A stretch of 64,000 bases of DNA from Mycobacterium sp. 852002-51057_SCH5723018 (GCF_001667035.1 NZ_LZIR01000045.1:18136-82135), one strand, 5' to 3'; positions 53,832-63,311 are shown, numbered from the stretch's first letter. A program made the numbers and translations. Notes: generated from the sequence alone by a model not told the origin.

Positions 53832-55485
53832 TCCGCTCGTTGCCGTCATCGACCTGCTGCGTCCGCGGCTGCCCCGCGTCCTGGGCGCCATCGCGCTGGG
53901 GGTGCTGTCGCTGGGCAGCGCGCTGGCCTTGGCCGGCGTCTCGGCATGGTTGATCACCCGGGCCTGGCAGATGCCACCCGTGCTGGACCTGTCCGTCGCG
54001 GTCGTCGCGGTGCGGACCTTCGCGATCTCGCGTGGCGTGTTGCACTACTGCGAGCGGCTGGCCACCCACGACACCGCGCTGCGCGCGGCCGGCACCGCCC
54101 GGGCGCAGATCTATCACCGGCTGGCCCACGGACCGGCGGCGGTCGCCGTCCGGCTGCACAGCGGTGAGCTGGTGGCACGGGTGGGCGCCGACGTCGACGA
54201 ACTGGCCAACGTCGTGGTGCTTGCCGTGGTGCCGATCGGCGTCGCGGCGGTCCTGGCGGTGGCGGCGACCGCGGTGGTCGCGGCCATCTCGTGGCCGGCC
54301 GCCGCGGTGCTGTCGGCCTGCCTGCTGATCGCCGGCCTGGTGGCGCCCCGGCTGGCCGGCCGGGCCGCCGCCATGCGGGAAGAGGTTGCGCGCCAGCATC
54401 ATTCCGACCGGGACACCGCGGCGATGCTCGCCCTCGAGCACGCGCCGGAGCTTCGCGTGGCCGGCGCGCTGCCGGACGTCATCGCCGAATCGCAACGCCG
54501 CCAACGCGCGTGGGGTGATGCCCTGGACACGGCGGCCCGGCCGGCCGCCATCGCCGAGGCCATGCCGACCGCGGCGATCGGGGTCAGCGTGCTCGGCGCG
54601 GTGGTTGTCGGGATCGGCTTGGCCCACGCGGTCGCGCCGACCACGGTGGCCGTGCTGATGTTGTTGCCGCTGTCCGCGTTCGAGGCGACGACGGCGCTAC
54701 CGGGCGCCGCGGTCCAGCTGACGCGGTCGCGGATCGCCGCGCGTCGCCTGCTCGACCTCGCCCCGCCCGCGGATCCGCATGAGCGCAGGGAGGCGGTACC
54801 CGTCGGAACCGGCCGGCTATCCGCCGATGCCGTTGCCGGTCATGCCGATACGGCGCGACCGACCCGGGTGCGGCTCGACCTACCGCCGGGAGCCCGGCTG
54901 GCCGTCACCGGCGCCAGCGGTTCGGGCAAGACGACGCTGCTGATGACGCTCGCCGGGCTGCTGCCGCCACTGGACGGGCGGGTGCTGCTGGACGGAACCG
55001 AGCTGAGCCGGTTCCGCGAAGACGAATTGCACAGCGCGCTCAGCTTTTTCGCCGAGGACGCGCACCTCTTCGCCACCACCGTCCGCGACAACCTGCTGGT
55101 GGCACGCGGCGACTGCCGCGACGACGAACTTCTGGCCGCGCTGGATGCGGTCGGACTGGGCGCCTGGCTCGCCGGCCTTTCCGGCGGGCTGTCGACGGTG
55201 TTGACCGGTGGCGCCCAAGCGGTTTCGGCGGGCCAGCGCAGGCGGCTGCTGCTGGCCCGCGCGGTGATCTCACCCGCCCGGGTAGTTCTGCTCGACGAGC
55301 CCACCGAGCATCTCGACGCGGCCGACGCCGAACCGATCCTGCGCGACCTGCTGGGCCCGGATCCGCGGCTCATCGCCGCCGAGCGAACCGTGGTGGTGGC
55401 CACCCACCACCTGCCCCGGGGGCTTGGCTGTCGCGAACTGCGCGTCGACGACGTGAAACCAGAAGGGCTCATAACGAGGCAGTGA
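53818..55485 (+). CDS. cydC: Heterodimeric ABC exporter subunit CydC
   Basis: 555 residues: six-helix exporter domain, then an ATPase with Walker A GASGSGKTTLL, Walker B VVLLDEPTEHLD and switch His in VVATHHL. The signature region reads VSAGQRRRL, slightly off LSGGQ, which suggests one weakened ATP site of the CydDC pair. ATG 53818 overlaps the end of cydD by 14 bases. The 3' end overlaps the convergent LLM gene by 17 bases. Confidence 0.95.
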   Translation: MRRSDPLVAVIDLLRPRLPRVLGAIALGVLSLGSALALAGVSAWLITRAWQMPPVLDLSVAVVAVRTFAISRGVLHYCERLATHDTALRAAGTARAQIYHRLAHGPAAVAVRLHSGELVARVGADVDELANVVVLAVVPIGVAAVLAVAATAVVAAISWPAAAVLSACLLIAGLVAPRLAGRAAAMREEVARQHHSDRDTAAMLALEHAPELRVAGALPDVIAESQRRQRAWGDALDTAARPAAIAEAMPTAAIGVSVLGAVVVGIGLAHAVAPTTVAVLMLLPLSAFEATTALPGAAVQLTRSRIAARRLLDLAPPADPHERREAVPVGTGRLSADAVAGHADTARPTRVRLDLPPGARLAVTGASGSGKTTLLMTLAGLLPPLDGRVLLDGTELSRFREDELHSALSFFAEDAHLFATTVRDNLLVARGDCRDDELLAALDAVGLGAWLAGLSGGLSTVLTGGAQAVSAGQRRRLLLARAVISPARVVLLDEPTEHLDAADAEPILRDLLGPDPRLIAAERTVVVATHHLPRGLGCRELRVDDVKPEGLITRQ

Positions 55486-56386
55486 GCCGCCAGAGCGCCT
55501 CCCGGTCAACCGATTCGGAGTCGTCCAGCGGGCTGATCACCAAGTCCGTCGCACCCGCATCCAGGTAGCGGCGCAACTGCTTGCGGACCGACTCCTCGGG
55601 TCCGATCGCGGCCAACTCGGTAACGCTGGCGACGCCCTCTCGAGCGATGACTTTCCGATACGACGGGATGGCCTGATAGAAGCTCAACCGTTCGGCGGCA
55701 CGGGCGTGCGCGGTGTCGGCGTCGTCCGACAACCACACAGGCACCGCGGCGATGATGCGCGGCGACGGGCGGCCCGCTTCGGCGGCCGCTTTGGTGATCG
55801 CCGGGGCGATGAAGTCGCCGATGGTTCGAGGGCCGGCCAGGTAGGGCAGCGTGCCGTCGGCGAGCTCGCCGGTGACACGCAACGCCTTGGGACCCATCGC
55901 AGCCACATACACCGGCACGGGTGTCCCGCCGGCGACGTGCACCGCCCAGACGGGGCTGGCGCTGAGCTCGGTGCCGCGGACATCGACGCTGCCGGTGTCG
56001 AAAACCGAACGCAGGATGGTCAGGTGGTCGCGCAGGCGCTCGATCGTGTTTGACCAGTCGACGCCGAACGTCTGGCGTTCGATCTGGCGGGCGCCTAACC
56101 CGAGCCCGAGGCTGAAGTTGCCATGCGAGGCGGCCTGCGCCGTCTGCGCCAACGACGCGACGATCAACGGGTGGCGCGGGTTGATCGGCACCACCGAGGT
56201 GCCCACCCCGAGCCCCGGCACGGCCGCCCCGATCAGCCCCGCCAACGTGATCGCGTCGTAGGCGACGCGCTGAGCCAGCCAGACCTGACCGACGCCGAGT
56301 TCGTATGCGCGCCTGGCCTGTCCAATGACATCGTCGACGAGGTTGAGGGCGTTTTCGCGGGGCGCGATGATGATTCCGGTTGCCAT
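55469..56386 (-). CDS. LLM-class F420-dependent oxidoreductase
   Basis: 305 residues of the luciferase-like monooxygenase fold. IIAPRENALNLVDDVIGQARRAYELG starts the barrel. GTSVVPINPRHPLIVASLAQTAQ, FSLGLGLGARQ and the YVAAMGPKALRVTGELADGTLPYLAGP block are typical of mycobacterial F420 enzymes. Substrate unknown. ATG 56386 is preferred; the frame is open to 56449. It is inserted, with the next two genes, between cydC and the DUF2156 gene; I do not recall these three there in M. tuberculosis. Confidence 0.9.
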   Translation of the reverse strand: MATGIIIAPRENALNLVDDVIGQARRAYELGVGQVWLAQRVAYDAITLAGLIGAAVPGLGVGTSVVPINPRHPLIVASLAQTAQAASHGNFSLGLGLGARQIERQTFGVDWSNTIERLRDHLTILRSVFDTGSVDVRGTELSASPVWAVHVAGGTPVPVYVAAMGPKALRVTGELADGTLPYLAGPRTIGDFIAPAITKAAAEAGRPSPRIIAAVPVWLSDDADTAHARAAERLSFYQAIPSYRKVIAREGVASVTELAAIGPEESVRKQLRRYLDAGATDLVISPLDDSESVDREALWRLTASL

Positions 56387-56458
56387 GCCGCAATCAACAC
56401 AGCCAGACCGGTCGCCATTCCTGTCAAATCTGGTTGATCCGAAAGGCATCCGCGCCGC

Positions 56459-57214
56459 TCAGGCGGCAGGTTGACCGCAGAGACGCCGCAACTCCTGCTC
56501 CAGTGTCTCAGCGTTGGCATCTGGATCGCGGAGCCCTGCCGGGCAACGTCCCCATAGAACCAGCGGTAGCTCATGGGGCCGCAGCTCAATGACGACGCCC
56601 TGACCGTCGGAGTTCGCCGACAGCCCCTCCCCCGGCAGCACCACAATGTCGGGTCCGGCGCCGCTGCGCAGGATTACCTGGCGTGTCAGGAAATTAGCGT
56701 TGCGCCATCGCTGGGCTTCCACCAGTGCGGGCAGCGCGTCGAACACGGCAAGCGCGTGGGTAACCATTGCCGGATCGGAGAGCAACCAGACGCTGACGTC
56801 GTCGTCGCCCACAAGGTCCCACCGGTGCAGCACCGCCTCGCTATGGCTATGCATCCGCAGCCGTTGGGCGGTCATCGCCCAGCCCGTGTACACGACGGTG
56901 TCGTCGTCAGGAAGGGCAGCCACGTCTTCCTCGAAGCGAACGGCGAGTTCCACCAGTCGCTTTCGCAGCGCGGCGTCTTGCAACGCCCGAAACGGCGGCT
57001 CGCGCACCTCCCACGGCCGCGTCGCTCTCGAGGGCCTACCCGCGAGGTGATCCTCGATCAGGTTGGCCCGTTCCTCCGCGGCGGCGGCAACGTGCGCCGT
57101 CAGTTCATGCGCGCTCCAGCCCGAACACCACGTCGGAGCGGTCGCCTCCAACCGGCACAAGCTGGAAATCAACGCGCGCATGGCGTCATCGCGCAGGTTC
57201 AGGGCCGCGGTCAT
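56459..57214 (-). CDS. Maleylpyruvate isomerase/mycothiol-dependent DinB-like protein
   Basis: 251 residues. The N-terminal MDMPI/DinB helical bundle shows WCSGWSAHELTAHVAAAAEERANLIEDHL and, later, RMHSHSEAVLHRWDLVGDD, supplying the His-His-Asp metal site of mycothiol-dependent enzymes. A C-terminal SCP2-like domain ends the protein. It may isomerise or detoxify an electrophile using mycothiol; the substrate is unknown. ATG 57214. Same strand as the LLM gene, 72 bases apart. Confidence 0.8.
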   Translation of the reverse strand: MTAALNLRDDAMRALISSLCRLEATAPTWCSGWSAHELTAHVAAAAEERANLIEDHLAGRPSRATRPWEVREPPFRALQDAALRKRLVELAVRFEEDVAALPDDDTVVYTGWAMTAQRLRMHSHSEAVLHRWDLVGDDDVSVWLLSDPAMVTHALAVFDALPALVEAQRWRNANFLTRQVILRSGAGPDIVVLPGEGLSANSDGQGVVIELRPHELPLVLWGRCPAGLRDPDANAETLEQELRRLCGQPAA

Positions 57215-57315
57215 GTCGATTCGAGAACTCCCGGACGAATTCGTCGTTACCGGTTCCCACCCAACCGGCCACCAAAGCTGCGAGCTAGCGGTTTTGCGAC
57301 ATCACGTCAGTCAGG

Positions 57316-58344
57316 TCAGCGGAAGCGGACGTTCAACGTCGCCATGCCGAAGATCTTCCGGCCCCCGGACTTCGCGGCGACAACGACGACACCGGTGCGG
57401 GTTGCCGGGTCCAGCGACTTGATCCGGCCGCTGAACTCGATGTCCGCGCCTTCGGCGGCCGACACGATCGCGGGCTGGGACAGCCGCACCGCGTAGCGGG
57501 TAACCGCGCCGGGGTCACCCGACCATGCGGAGGCGAAGCCGGCACCCAGCCCCATCGTGAGCATCCCGTGCGCGATCACGTCGGGCAGCCCGGCCAGCTT
57601 GGCGAGGCTCTCGTCCCAGTGAATCGGATTGGCGTCGCCGGCCACACCGGCATAGTTCACCAGGTCGCCGCGGGACAGTCCCGCGTGGCGCACCGGTAAC
57701 TCGTCACCGACGTTCACGTCCTCGAGGCGCGGCGTCCCCGGCGTGCGGGTGCCGCCGTCGGCGATCCGAACCTCGCCTTCGGGACGGACCGTCTTGTGGT
57801 AGGCGGAATCGGATTCAGCGATTGCGAGGATGTCGACGTCGTGCATCATCGCCTTCTGCGCGGCGGTCTTGATCGCCGGGTCGACGTCTTCGGCGGTGAG
57901 GCCCACCACGGTGGTGTGCAGGGTGTGCACCCGCTCCCCGGCCGTATCGGTGAAGGTGTTGGTCACGGTGATGAAGTCTCTGCCGGCGGTCCTGCGCACC
58001 GCCGTCAGCTCGACGTCGATGAGCAATTCGTCGCCGGCCACGATCGGGCGGTGTTGCTCGAAGATCTCTTCGGTCTGCAGGTAGGTGTCGTAACCGACGA
58101 CCACCGATTCGAACATGCGGCGATTGCAGGTCATGCCGGGGACCGACGTGAACGTCAGCGGCGCGACCAGGCCCGAATAGCCCAGCTCAGCGGCGGCAGC
58201 CTCATCCCAGTGCGCGGGGTGATAGTCCTGCACCGCGCGGGCGTATTCACGGACCTTCTCGCGGCCGACCAGGTACGGGTAGTCCAGCTGGTAGTAATGG
58301 CCGACCCGGGGTTCGATCGCCGGCGCCTCTGCTGCTGTGGTCAT
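57316..58344 (-). CDS. Fused double-hotdog (3R)-hydroxyacyl dehydratase (HadAB/HTD2-like)
   Basis: 342 residues, two MaoC-type hotdog domains in one chain. The first (~10-165) has VREYARAVQDYHPAHWDEAAA with LVAPLTFTSV. The second (~205-340) has the hydratase motif VNYAGVAGDANPIHWDESLAKLAGLPDVIAHGMLTMG, with catalytic Asp and His. The double form resembles fused HadA-HadB proteins that dehydrate 3-hydroxyacyl thioesters in fatty-acid or mycolate metabolism. ATG 58344 is chosen; the frame is open to 58389. Confidence 0.87.
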   Translation of the reverse strand: MTTAAEAPAIEPRVGHYYQLDYPYLVGREKVREYARAVQDYHPAHWDEAAAAELGYSGLVAPLTFTSVPGMTCNRRMFESVVVGYDTYLQTEEIFEQHRPIVAGDELLIDVELTAVRRTAGRDFITVTNTFTDTAGERVHTLHTTVVGLTAEDVDPAIKTAAQKAMMHDVDILAIAESDSAYHKTVRPEGEVRIADGGTRTPGTPRLEDVNVGDELPVRHAGLSRGDLVNYAGVAGDANPIHWDESLAKLAGLPDVIAHGMLTMGLGAGFASAWSGDPGAVTRYAVRLSQPAIVSAAEGADIEFSGRIKSLDPATRTGVVVVAAKSGGRKIFGMATLNVRFR

Positions 58345-58446
58345 GAATTCGCTCAACTGTTCTATCGGCTTCTTCGCTGAGCCGACCAAAGCACACTAAC
58401 GGGCGGACTTGAAGCAGCACGCGCCGACGCACTTCGCCGGTTTTGC

Positions 58447-59844
58447 TCAGAGGTGGCGCCGGCGCGGCATGAACTCCAGCGTCAGCAATATGAACAGCAA
58501 CGGAATCAGCTGCGTCATCGAGATCATCGCGTACCGGCGGGCGTCCAGCGCGTGGAACTTGCGCACGTAGCGGTACAACGACTCGAGCGCGATCAACGGG
58601 TCCAGGACATGGATCAACCGGTAGAAGATCCGCCGAAGCCGGCCGCGGTCCTTGTCCTCGAAGATCTCGGGAAAAGCCGCGAAGGACAGCGAAACACGCT
58701 GCGCCCCGGCCTCTTTGCCCGCCTTGATCATGTCGACGCTGAGCCGTTCGTCGATGCCGTTGGGGGACCCGCGGCGTCGCCACGGGACGTCGAGGCTGAT
58801 GTCGCTGCCGCCGCCGGCCGTCGCATACCGATGGAAGCCCTGCACGCGCCCCGACGCGTCCCGGGCGACGATCAGCTGAATGCCGGGGAATCGGCCCTCT
58901 AGCACCCCGTCGAGGTTCATGTAGAAGCCGCGATCGGCGTGCGCGCCGCTGGGCGAGGCCCGCACCACGTCGGTCAGTTCGGCGAGCAGATCGTCGTCGA
59001 GCTCCCGCTCCGCGACGATTTCGGTGGTGATGCTGGAATTGTGGGTGCGCTGGACGGCCTGACGCAGGTTGCGGAACTTACGGCCCACCATCTCGAAGCT
59101 GGACACGTCGACGACGACGTCGCGGCCGATCGGGATGGCCCGCAGCGATTGTCCGATCACCACCGGGTCGCTCCACAGCGAGACGCGCCGCTCGCTGCAC
59201 CCCACCACCGCGATCCGCCACCCATGGGTATGGCACATCCCGGCGAAGTCGGCGATCAACTCGGGGAATTTCTGTTCGTCGCCGACGGGGTCCCCGCCGA
59301 CCGCGGCGTATCCCATCCGGGTCCGATACGCCAGCGCAGCCGTACCGTCCGCGGTGAAGTGGTAGCACTTGCCGGTCTGCATGGCGAACGGGGCCAGCGG
59401 GTCGTCGCTGGTGGCGTCGATCAACGCCCACACCCGGGGCAGGTCCTCGGGGCGCGGATGCGCCGACGTCGGCCACATCAGCACCACCCCGGAGCCGACG
59501 ATCAGCAAATCACCCAGCAGGTCGAAGGACAGCACGTGCGAGCCCAGCCCGGCCACCACGAAAAAGGCGGCGACGGCCGCGTGCATGGTCGTCACCGGGC
59601 GTCCCAGGAAGATGCCGCGGGCGATGAAAGCCACCGCGCCCAGCACCGTCAGCGACCAGCCCAGCCGGTCGGCGTAGTGCCAGCCCGGATTGTGGTGGTG
59701 GTGGGCGAGTATGACGACGAGCCACCCCGCCGCGCACAGCAGCGCGAGGGCCCCGATCCAGCGGGCCGCCACCGTATCGACGTGGACGACGACGCGTTCG
59801 CGCGCGCGTGGCTTCGCCGCGACGTCGACCGGCGACCCGCTCAT
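58447..59844 (-). CDS. DUF2156 membrane protein, LysX/MprF-like transferase (Rv1619 type)
   Basis: 465 residues. About five membrane segments (~30-125) precede a DUF2156 domain (~140-440): AYRTRMGYAAVGGDPVGDE, then FRNLRQAVQRTHNS and GIDERLSVDMIKAGKEAG. This is the same fold as residues ~240-580 of LysX at the left of the window, but without a tRNA synthetase. It may transfer an aminoacyl group from tRNA to a lipid. GGGAGG lies five bases before ATG 59844, which fixes the start. Confidence 0.9.
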   Translation of the reverse strand: MSGSPVDVAAKPRARERVVVHVDTVAARWIGALALLCAAGWLVVILAHHHHNPGWHYADRLGWSLTVLGAVAFIARGIFLGRPVTTMHAAVAAFFVVAGLGSHVLSFDLLGDLLIVGSGVVLMWPTSAHPRPEDLPRVWALIDATSDDPLAPFAMQTGKCYHFTADGTAALAYRTRMGYAAVGGDPVGDEQKFPELIADFAGMCHTHGWRIAVVGCSERRVSLWSDPVVIGQSLRAIPIGRDVVVDVSSFEMVGRKFRNLRQAVQRTHNSSITTEIVAERELDDDLLAELTDVVRASPSGAHADRGFYMNLDGVLEGRFPGIQLIVARDASGRVQGFHRYATAGGGSDISLDVPWRRRGSPNGIDERLSVDMIKAGKEAGAQRVSLSFAAFPEIFEDKDRGRLRRIFYRLIHVLDPLIALESLYRYVRKFHALDARRYAMISMTQLIPLLFILLTLEFMPRRRHL

Positions 59845-59989
59845 GCTCACCTCCCGATGCGCTGACAAAACAGCTGGACGGCTTGACGCCGCCTCTGCAC
59901 CGAATTACCCGGCTGATTCGAACTTACGCCTGATCACGGCCCTGCTGGGCCGAAATCACACCCTTGTCCTACGGGTATTCGTGCACTGT

Positions 59990-60865
59990 CTATCGGCGCG
60001 CGGGCGGAAAGTATTTCAGGAGGCCTTCCTGCATCACCGTGGCGACGACCTGCCCGGAGCGATCGAAGAAATGACCGGTGCCCAGCCCCCGCGAATCCGC
60101 GGCCACCGGCGACGACGTGGAGTACAGCACCCAGTCGTCGAAATTGACCTGGCGGTGAAACCACACGGAGTGGTTGGCCGACGCGGCGAAGATGCGGTCG
60201 TAACCCCACGACAGCCCGTGGGTGGTGATGACCGAGTCCAGCACCGTGGTGTCCGAGGAGTACACCATGGCCGCGGTGTGCAGCACCGGGTCGTCGGGCA
60301 TCTCCCCCAGCGCCTTGACCCAGACCCGGTTGTGGGGAAGCCGCTCGCCCTTGTCGCGCATCACCCACGAGGGGTCATTGGTGTAGCGCCATTCGATCGG
60401 CTGCAGGGCGTTGACGAAGTGCGGAACGGTCTCCTCGTAGCCGCGCAGCAACTCGCCGATCGGGGGCTGCGAGTGGGGCTCGGGCACCTGCGGCGGATCG
60501 ATGGCGTGCTCGAGGCCACGACCGCCGGCCATGTAGGCGATCATCGCCGTGGACAGCAGCGTGCCGTCCTGTACGGCGTCCACCCGCCGGTTGGCGAAGC
60601 GCCGCTCGTCGCGCAGCCGCACCACGCGGAATTCGATGTCCTTGCCGGTGTCGCCGCCGTTGATGAAGTGCACCGACAGCGCGCTGGGCGGCAGATTGTC
60701 CCGGACCAGGGTGCGGCTGCTGGCAACGAACGACTGCGCCATGAGCTGGCCGCCGAAGGTGCGCATCGGGTTCTTGCTGGGGTGCGATCCGACGAACACG
60801 TCGTCGGCGATGCGGTTGAGGTCCAGGATCGCCAGCAGTTCGTCGAAATCGTTGCGAGCCGGCAC
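59990..60865 (-). CDS. tesB: Acyl-CoA thioesterase II
   Basis: 291 residues, double-hotdog TesB fold. Landmarks: MRTFGGQLMAQSFVASSRTL, LSVHFINGGDTGKDIEFRV, the Asp-containing ALSWGYDRIFAAS-type loop (GLSWGYDRIFAASANHSVWFHRQ) and the closing GSGHFFDRSGQVVA-like segment. It hydrolyses medium to long acyl-CoA. GTG 60865. Corresponds to Rv1618 (tesB1). It is separated from pykA by a tandem repeat array. Confidence 0.93.
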   Translation of the reverse strand: MPARNDFDELLAILDLNRIADDVFVGSHPSKNPMRTFGGQLMAQSFVASSRTLVRDNLPPSALSVHFINGGDTGKDIEFRVVRLRDERRFANRRVDAVQDGTLLSTAMIAYMAGGRGLEHAIDPPQVPEPHSQPPIGELLRGYEETVPHFVNALQPIEWRYTNDPSWVMRDKGERLPHNRVWVKALGEMPDDPVLHTAAMVYSSDTTVLDSVITTHGLSWGYDRIFAASANHSVWFHRQVNFDDWVLYSTSSPVAADSRGLGTGHFFDRSGQVVATVMQEGLLKYFPPARR

Positions 60866-60885
60866 GGGCGTGCTCTCCCCCTGTC

Positions 60886-61001
60886 GCTAGCTCTGATTGC
60901 CCGTCTCCTCCTCAGGCCGCCACGCGGTCCGCATCGTCGCCGGGCTAGCTCTGATTGCCCGTCTCCTCCTCAGGCCGCCACGCGGCCCGCATCGTCGCCG
61001 G
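60886..61001 (-). repeat. Two tandem copies of a 58-base intergenic repeat (inverted orientation)
   Basis: Copies start at 60886 and 60944 with a period of 58 and differ at one base (GGTCC/GGCCC). On the minus strand each reads CTAGCCCGGCGACGATGCGG... then GAGGAGGAGACGGGCAATC. This is the same family as the array at 37750. Here too the array begins directly at a stop codon, that of pykA, and runs toward the start of tesB. Confidence 0.85.
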
Positions 61002-61002
61002 G

Positions 61003-62421
61003 CTAGACGTCGTCCTCCCCGATCCGATGCACGTGGATCAGGTTGGTCGAGCCTACTGTGCCCGGTGGCGCACCGGCGACGATGACCACGAGGTCACCGC
61101 GCTTGTAGCGACCCAGTTCCAGCAGCGACTTGTCGACCTGGCGGATCATGCCGTCGGTGGACGTCATCATCGGGACGATGAAGGTCTCGGTGCCCCACGT
61201 CATGGCCAGCTGGCTGCGCACCTCGGGCCAGGCGGTGAAGGCCAACAGCGGCAACGGGGTGTGCAGGCGCGCGAGCCGCTTCACGGTGTCGCCGGACTGG
61301 GTGAACGCGACCAGCGCCTTGGCGTCGAGGCGCTCGCCGATGTCGCGGGCGGCGTAGGAGATCACCCCACGCTTCGTGCGCGGCACATGGGTCAGCGGCG
61401 GGGCGGCCGTGGAGTTCTCCTCGACCGCGCACACGATCCGCGACATCGTCCGGACCGCCGCCAGCGGGTACTTGCCCACCGACGTCTCCCCGGACAGCAT
61501 CAGCGCGTCGGCGCCGTCCAGCACGGCGTTGGCGACGTCGGAGGCCTCTGCCCGCGTCGGCCGCGAGTTTTCGATCATCGAGTCGAGCATTTGGGTCGCC
61601 ACGATGACGGGCTTCGCGTTCTCCCTGGCGATCTGGATGGCCCGCTTCTGCACCAGCGGAACCTCTTCCAGCGGCAGCTCGACGCCCAGGTCGCCGCGGG
61701 CCACCATGATGGCGTCGAAGGCCAGCACGATGGCTTCCAGGTTGTCGACGGCCTCCGGCTTCTCCAGCTTGGCGATCACCGGCACCCGCCGCCCGATCCG
61801 GTCCATCACCTCATGCACCAGCTCGACGTCGGACGGCGAGCGCACGAAGGACAGCGCGACCAAGTCGACGCCGAGGTTCAGCGCGAAGGTCAGGTCCTCG
61901 ACGTCCTTGTCCGACAGGGCGGGGGCGGACACGTTCATGCCGGGCAGCGACATTCCCTTGTTGTTGCTGACCGGGCCGCCTTCTACGACGGTGCAGACGA
62001 CGTCGTCGCCGTCGATGTCGTCGACCACCAGCCCGACCTTGCCGTCGTCGATCAGGACGCGGTCGCCCACCGTGGCGTCTTTGGCCAGCGTCTTGTAGGT
62101 GGTCGACACGCGGTCGTGGCTGCCTACGCAGTCGGTGACGGTGATCCGCACCGTTTCGCCGTCGGCCCAGTAGGTGGACCCGGTGGCGAAGCGCCCCAGC
62201 CTGATTTTCGGGCCTTGAAGGTCGGCGAGCAGCCCGACCGCGCGGCCGGTGGCGTCCGAAGCGGCCCGCACCCGGTCATAGGCGGCCTTGTGATCGGCGT
62301 GGTCGCCGTGGCTGAAGTTCATTCGGGCGACGTCCATTCCCGCCTCTACCAGCGCCAGAATGAGCTCGTCGGAGTTAGTTGCAGGGCCAAGGGTGCAGAC
62401 GATCTTTCCGCGTCTACTCAC
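61003..62421 (-). CDS. pykA: Pyruvate kinase
   Basis: 472 residues, the final ATP-forming step of glycolysis. Visible: KIVCTLGPATNS, DVARMNFSHGDH with the substrate Arg/Asn, the signature IAKLEKPEAVDNLEAI with the catalytic Lys, and MVARGDLGVELPLEEVP plus ATQMLDSMIENSRPTRAE. The C-terminal allosteric domain is complete. GTG 62421. Same length as Rv1617. Confidence 0.97.
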   Translation of the reverse strand: MSRRGKIVCTLGPATNSDELILALVEAGMDVARMNFSHGDHADHKAAYDRVRAASDATGRAVGLLADLQGPKIRLGRFATGSTYWADGETVRITVTDCVGSHDRVSTTYKTLAKDATVGDRVLIDDGKVGLVVDDIDGDDVVCTVVEGGPVSNNKGMSLPGMNVSAPALSDKDVEDLTFALNLGVDLVALSFVRSPSDVELVHEVMDRIGRRVPVIAKLEKPEAVDNLEAIVLAFDAIMVARGDLGVELPLEEVPLVQKRAIQIARENAKPVIVATQMLDSMIENSRPTRAEASDVANAVLDGADALMLSGETSVGKYPLAAVRTMSRIVCAVEENSTAAPPLTHVPRTKRGVISYAARDIGERLDAKALVAFTQSGDTVKRLARLHTPLPLLAFTAWPEVRSQLAMTWGTETFIVPMMTSTDGMIRQVDKSLLELGRYKRGDLVVIVAGAPPGTVGSTNLIHVHRIGEDDV

Positions 62422-62473
62422 GACGACCCAGCATAGTCGCGCGGCGCGGGCACGGTCGGGTCAAGCAATCTGG

Positions 62474-62881
62474 CTATCCGGTGAAGACGGTCGGAACCAG
62501 CGGGAAGCCAGGCAGATTGCGCAGCACCGTCCACGCCGCGGCCACGACGACGAGGGCGACCATGGCCGGTATGGGCAGCGACGCGTGGCCCTGGCGGCGG
62601 CGAAGCAGCATCCATCCGGCCAGCAGCGGGATGCCCAGCAGCAGGAAGACGTTGTCGTTGATGCTCGCCGCGAGGTCGCCGTGCAGCAGGTCGTGGGTCA
62701 TCCGAAGGCCGCCGCAGAGGGGGCAATTCCAGCCGGTGAGCCACTTGAACGGGCACAGCGGATACGCCGAACTCGCGTCGTGCGGGTCGACCAGGCCGAT
62801 GTAGCCGAGGGCCCCGGCCAGCACGGCACCGGCGCCGATCGCCGTGTACCGAGAAACCCGCGGAGCCAGCTCAGGTGCCAT
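62474..62881 (-). CDS. DUF2752 membrane protein (Rv1616 type)
   Basis: 135 residues, three hydrophobic segments. The DUF2752 hallmark lies between helices 1 and 2: CPFKWLTGWNCPLCGGLRM, with three cysteines in a CPxCGxxR pattern. Function unknown. It overlaps the end of the TM2-domain gene by 11 bases, so the two are coupled. Confidence 0.87.
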   Translation of the reverse strand: MAPELAPRVSRYTAIGAGAVLAGALGYIGLVDPHDASSAYPLCPFKWLTGWNCPLCGGLRMTHDLLHGDLAASINDNVFLLLGIPLLAGWMLLRRRQGHASLPIPAMVALVVVAAAWTVLRNLPGFPLVPTVFTG

Positions 62882-63281
62882 CGCGCAGCGGGCGACCCAG
62901 GGAGTCGGGGACCTTGTCGGTCAAGATGAGGATCGCGTCGACGATGCTCCAGATCAGGCCGAGCCCGCAGGTGAACCATCCCAGGAGCAGTTGGGCCACG
63001 CCGATGCCGATGTCGCCGATGTAGAAGCGGCCGATGCCGCCGATGCCGATCAAGCTGAGCAGCTGCAAAAGGCCAGCGACCGTCTTGGATTTGTCCGAGT
63101 ACGGTTGCCCGGTCACCGGGTGGCGGCCAAACGGCGCGCCCGGGTCGAAGGAGGGGCCCTGCGCGGGGTACGGCGGATACTGCGGATTCGGCGGTGGGTA
63201 CCCGCCGGGGTATCCCGGCGGCGGTGGCGGCTGCGATGGGTAGCCCGGCGCTGCGGGGTCGTGCCACGGCTGGTCGGTCAC
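62871..63281 (-). CDS. TM2-domain protein with Pro/Gly/Tyr-rich N-terminus (Rv1615 type)
   Basis: 136 residues. The first ~60 are a disordered Pro-Gly-Tyr tract (repeated PGYP/PPY). A TM2 domain follows: KSKTVAGLLQLL, GIGRFYIGDIGIGVAQLLLGWF and LGLIWSIVDAILIL, two helices with the usual DRF-like turn altered. Role unknown. GTG 63281 (protein TDQPWHDP...) is chosen; a GTG at 63299 would add six residues. Confidence 0.85.
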   Translation of the reverse strand: MTDQPWHDPAAPGYPSQPPPPPGYPGGYPPPNPQYPPYPAQGPSFDPGAPFGRHPVTGQPYSDKSKTVAGLLQLLSLIGIGGIGRFYIGDIGIGVAQLLLGWFTCGLGLIWSIVDAILILTDKVPDSLGRPLRDGT

Positions 63282-63311
63282 GCTGCCAGCATGCCCCACC
63301 AGTCCGCCGAA

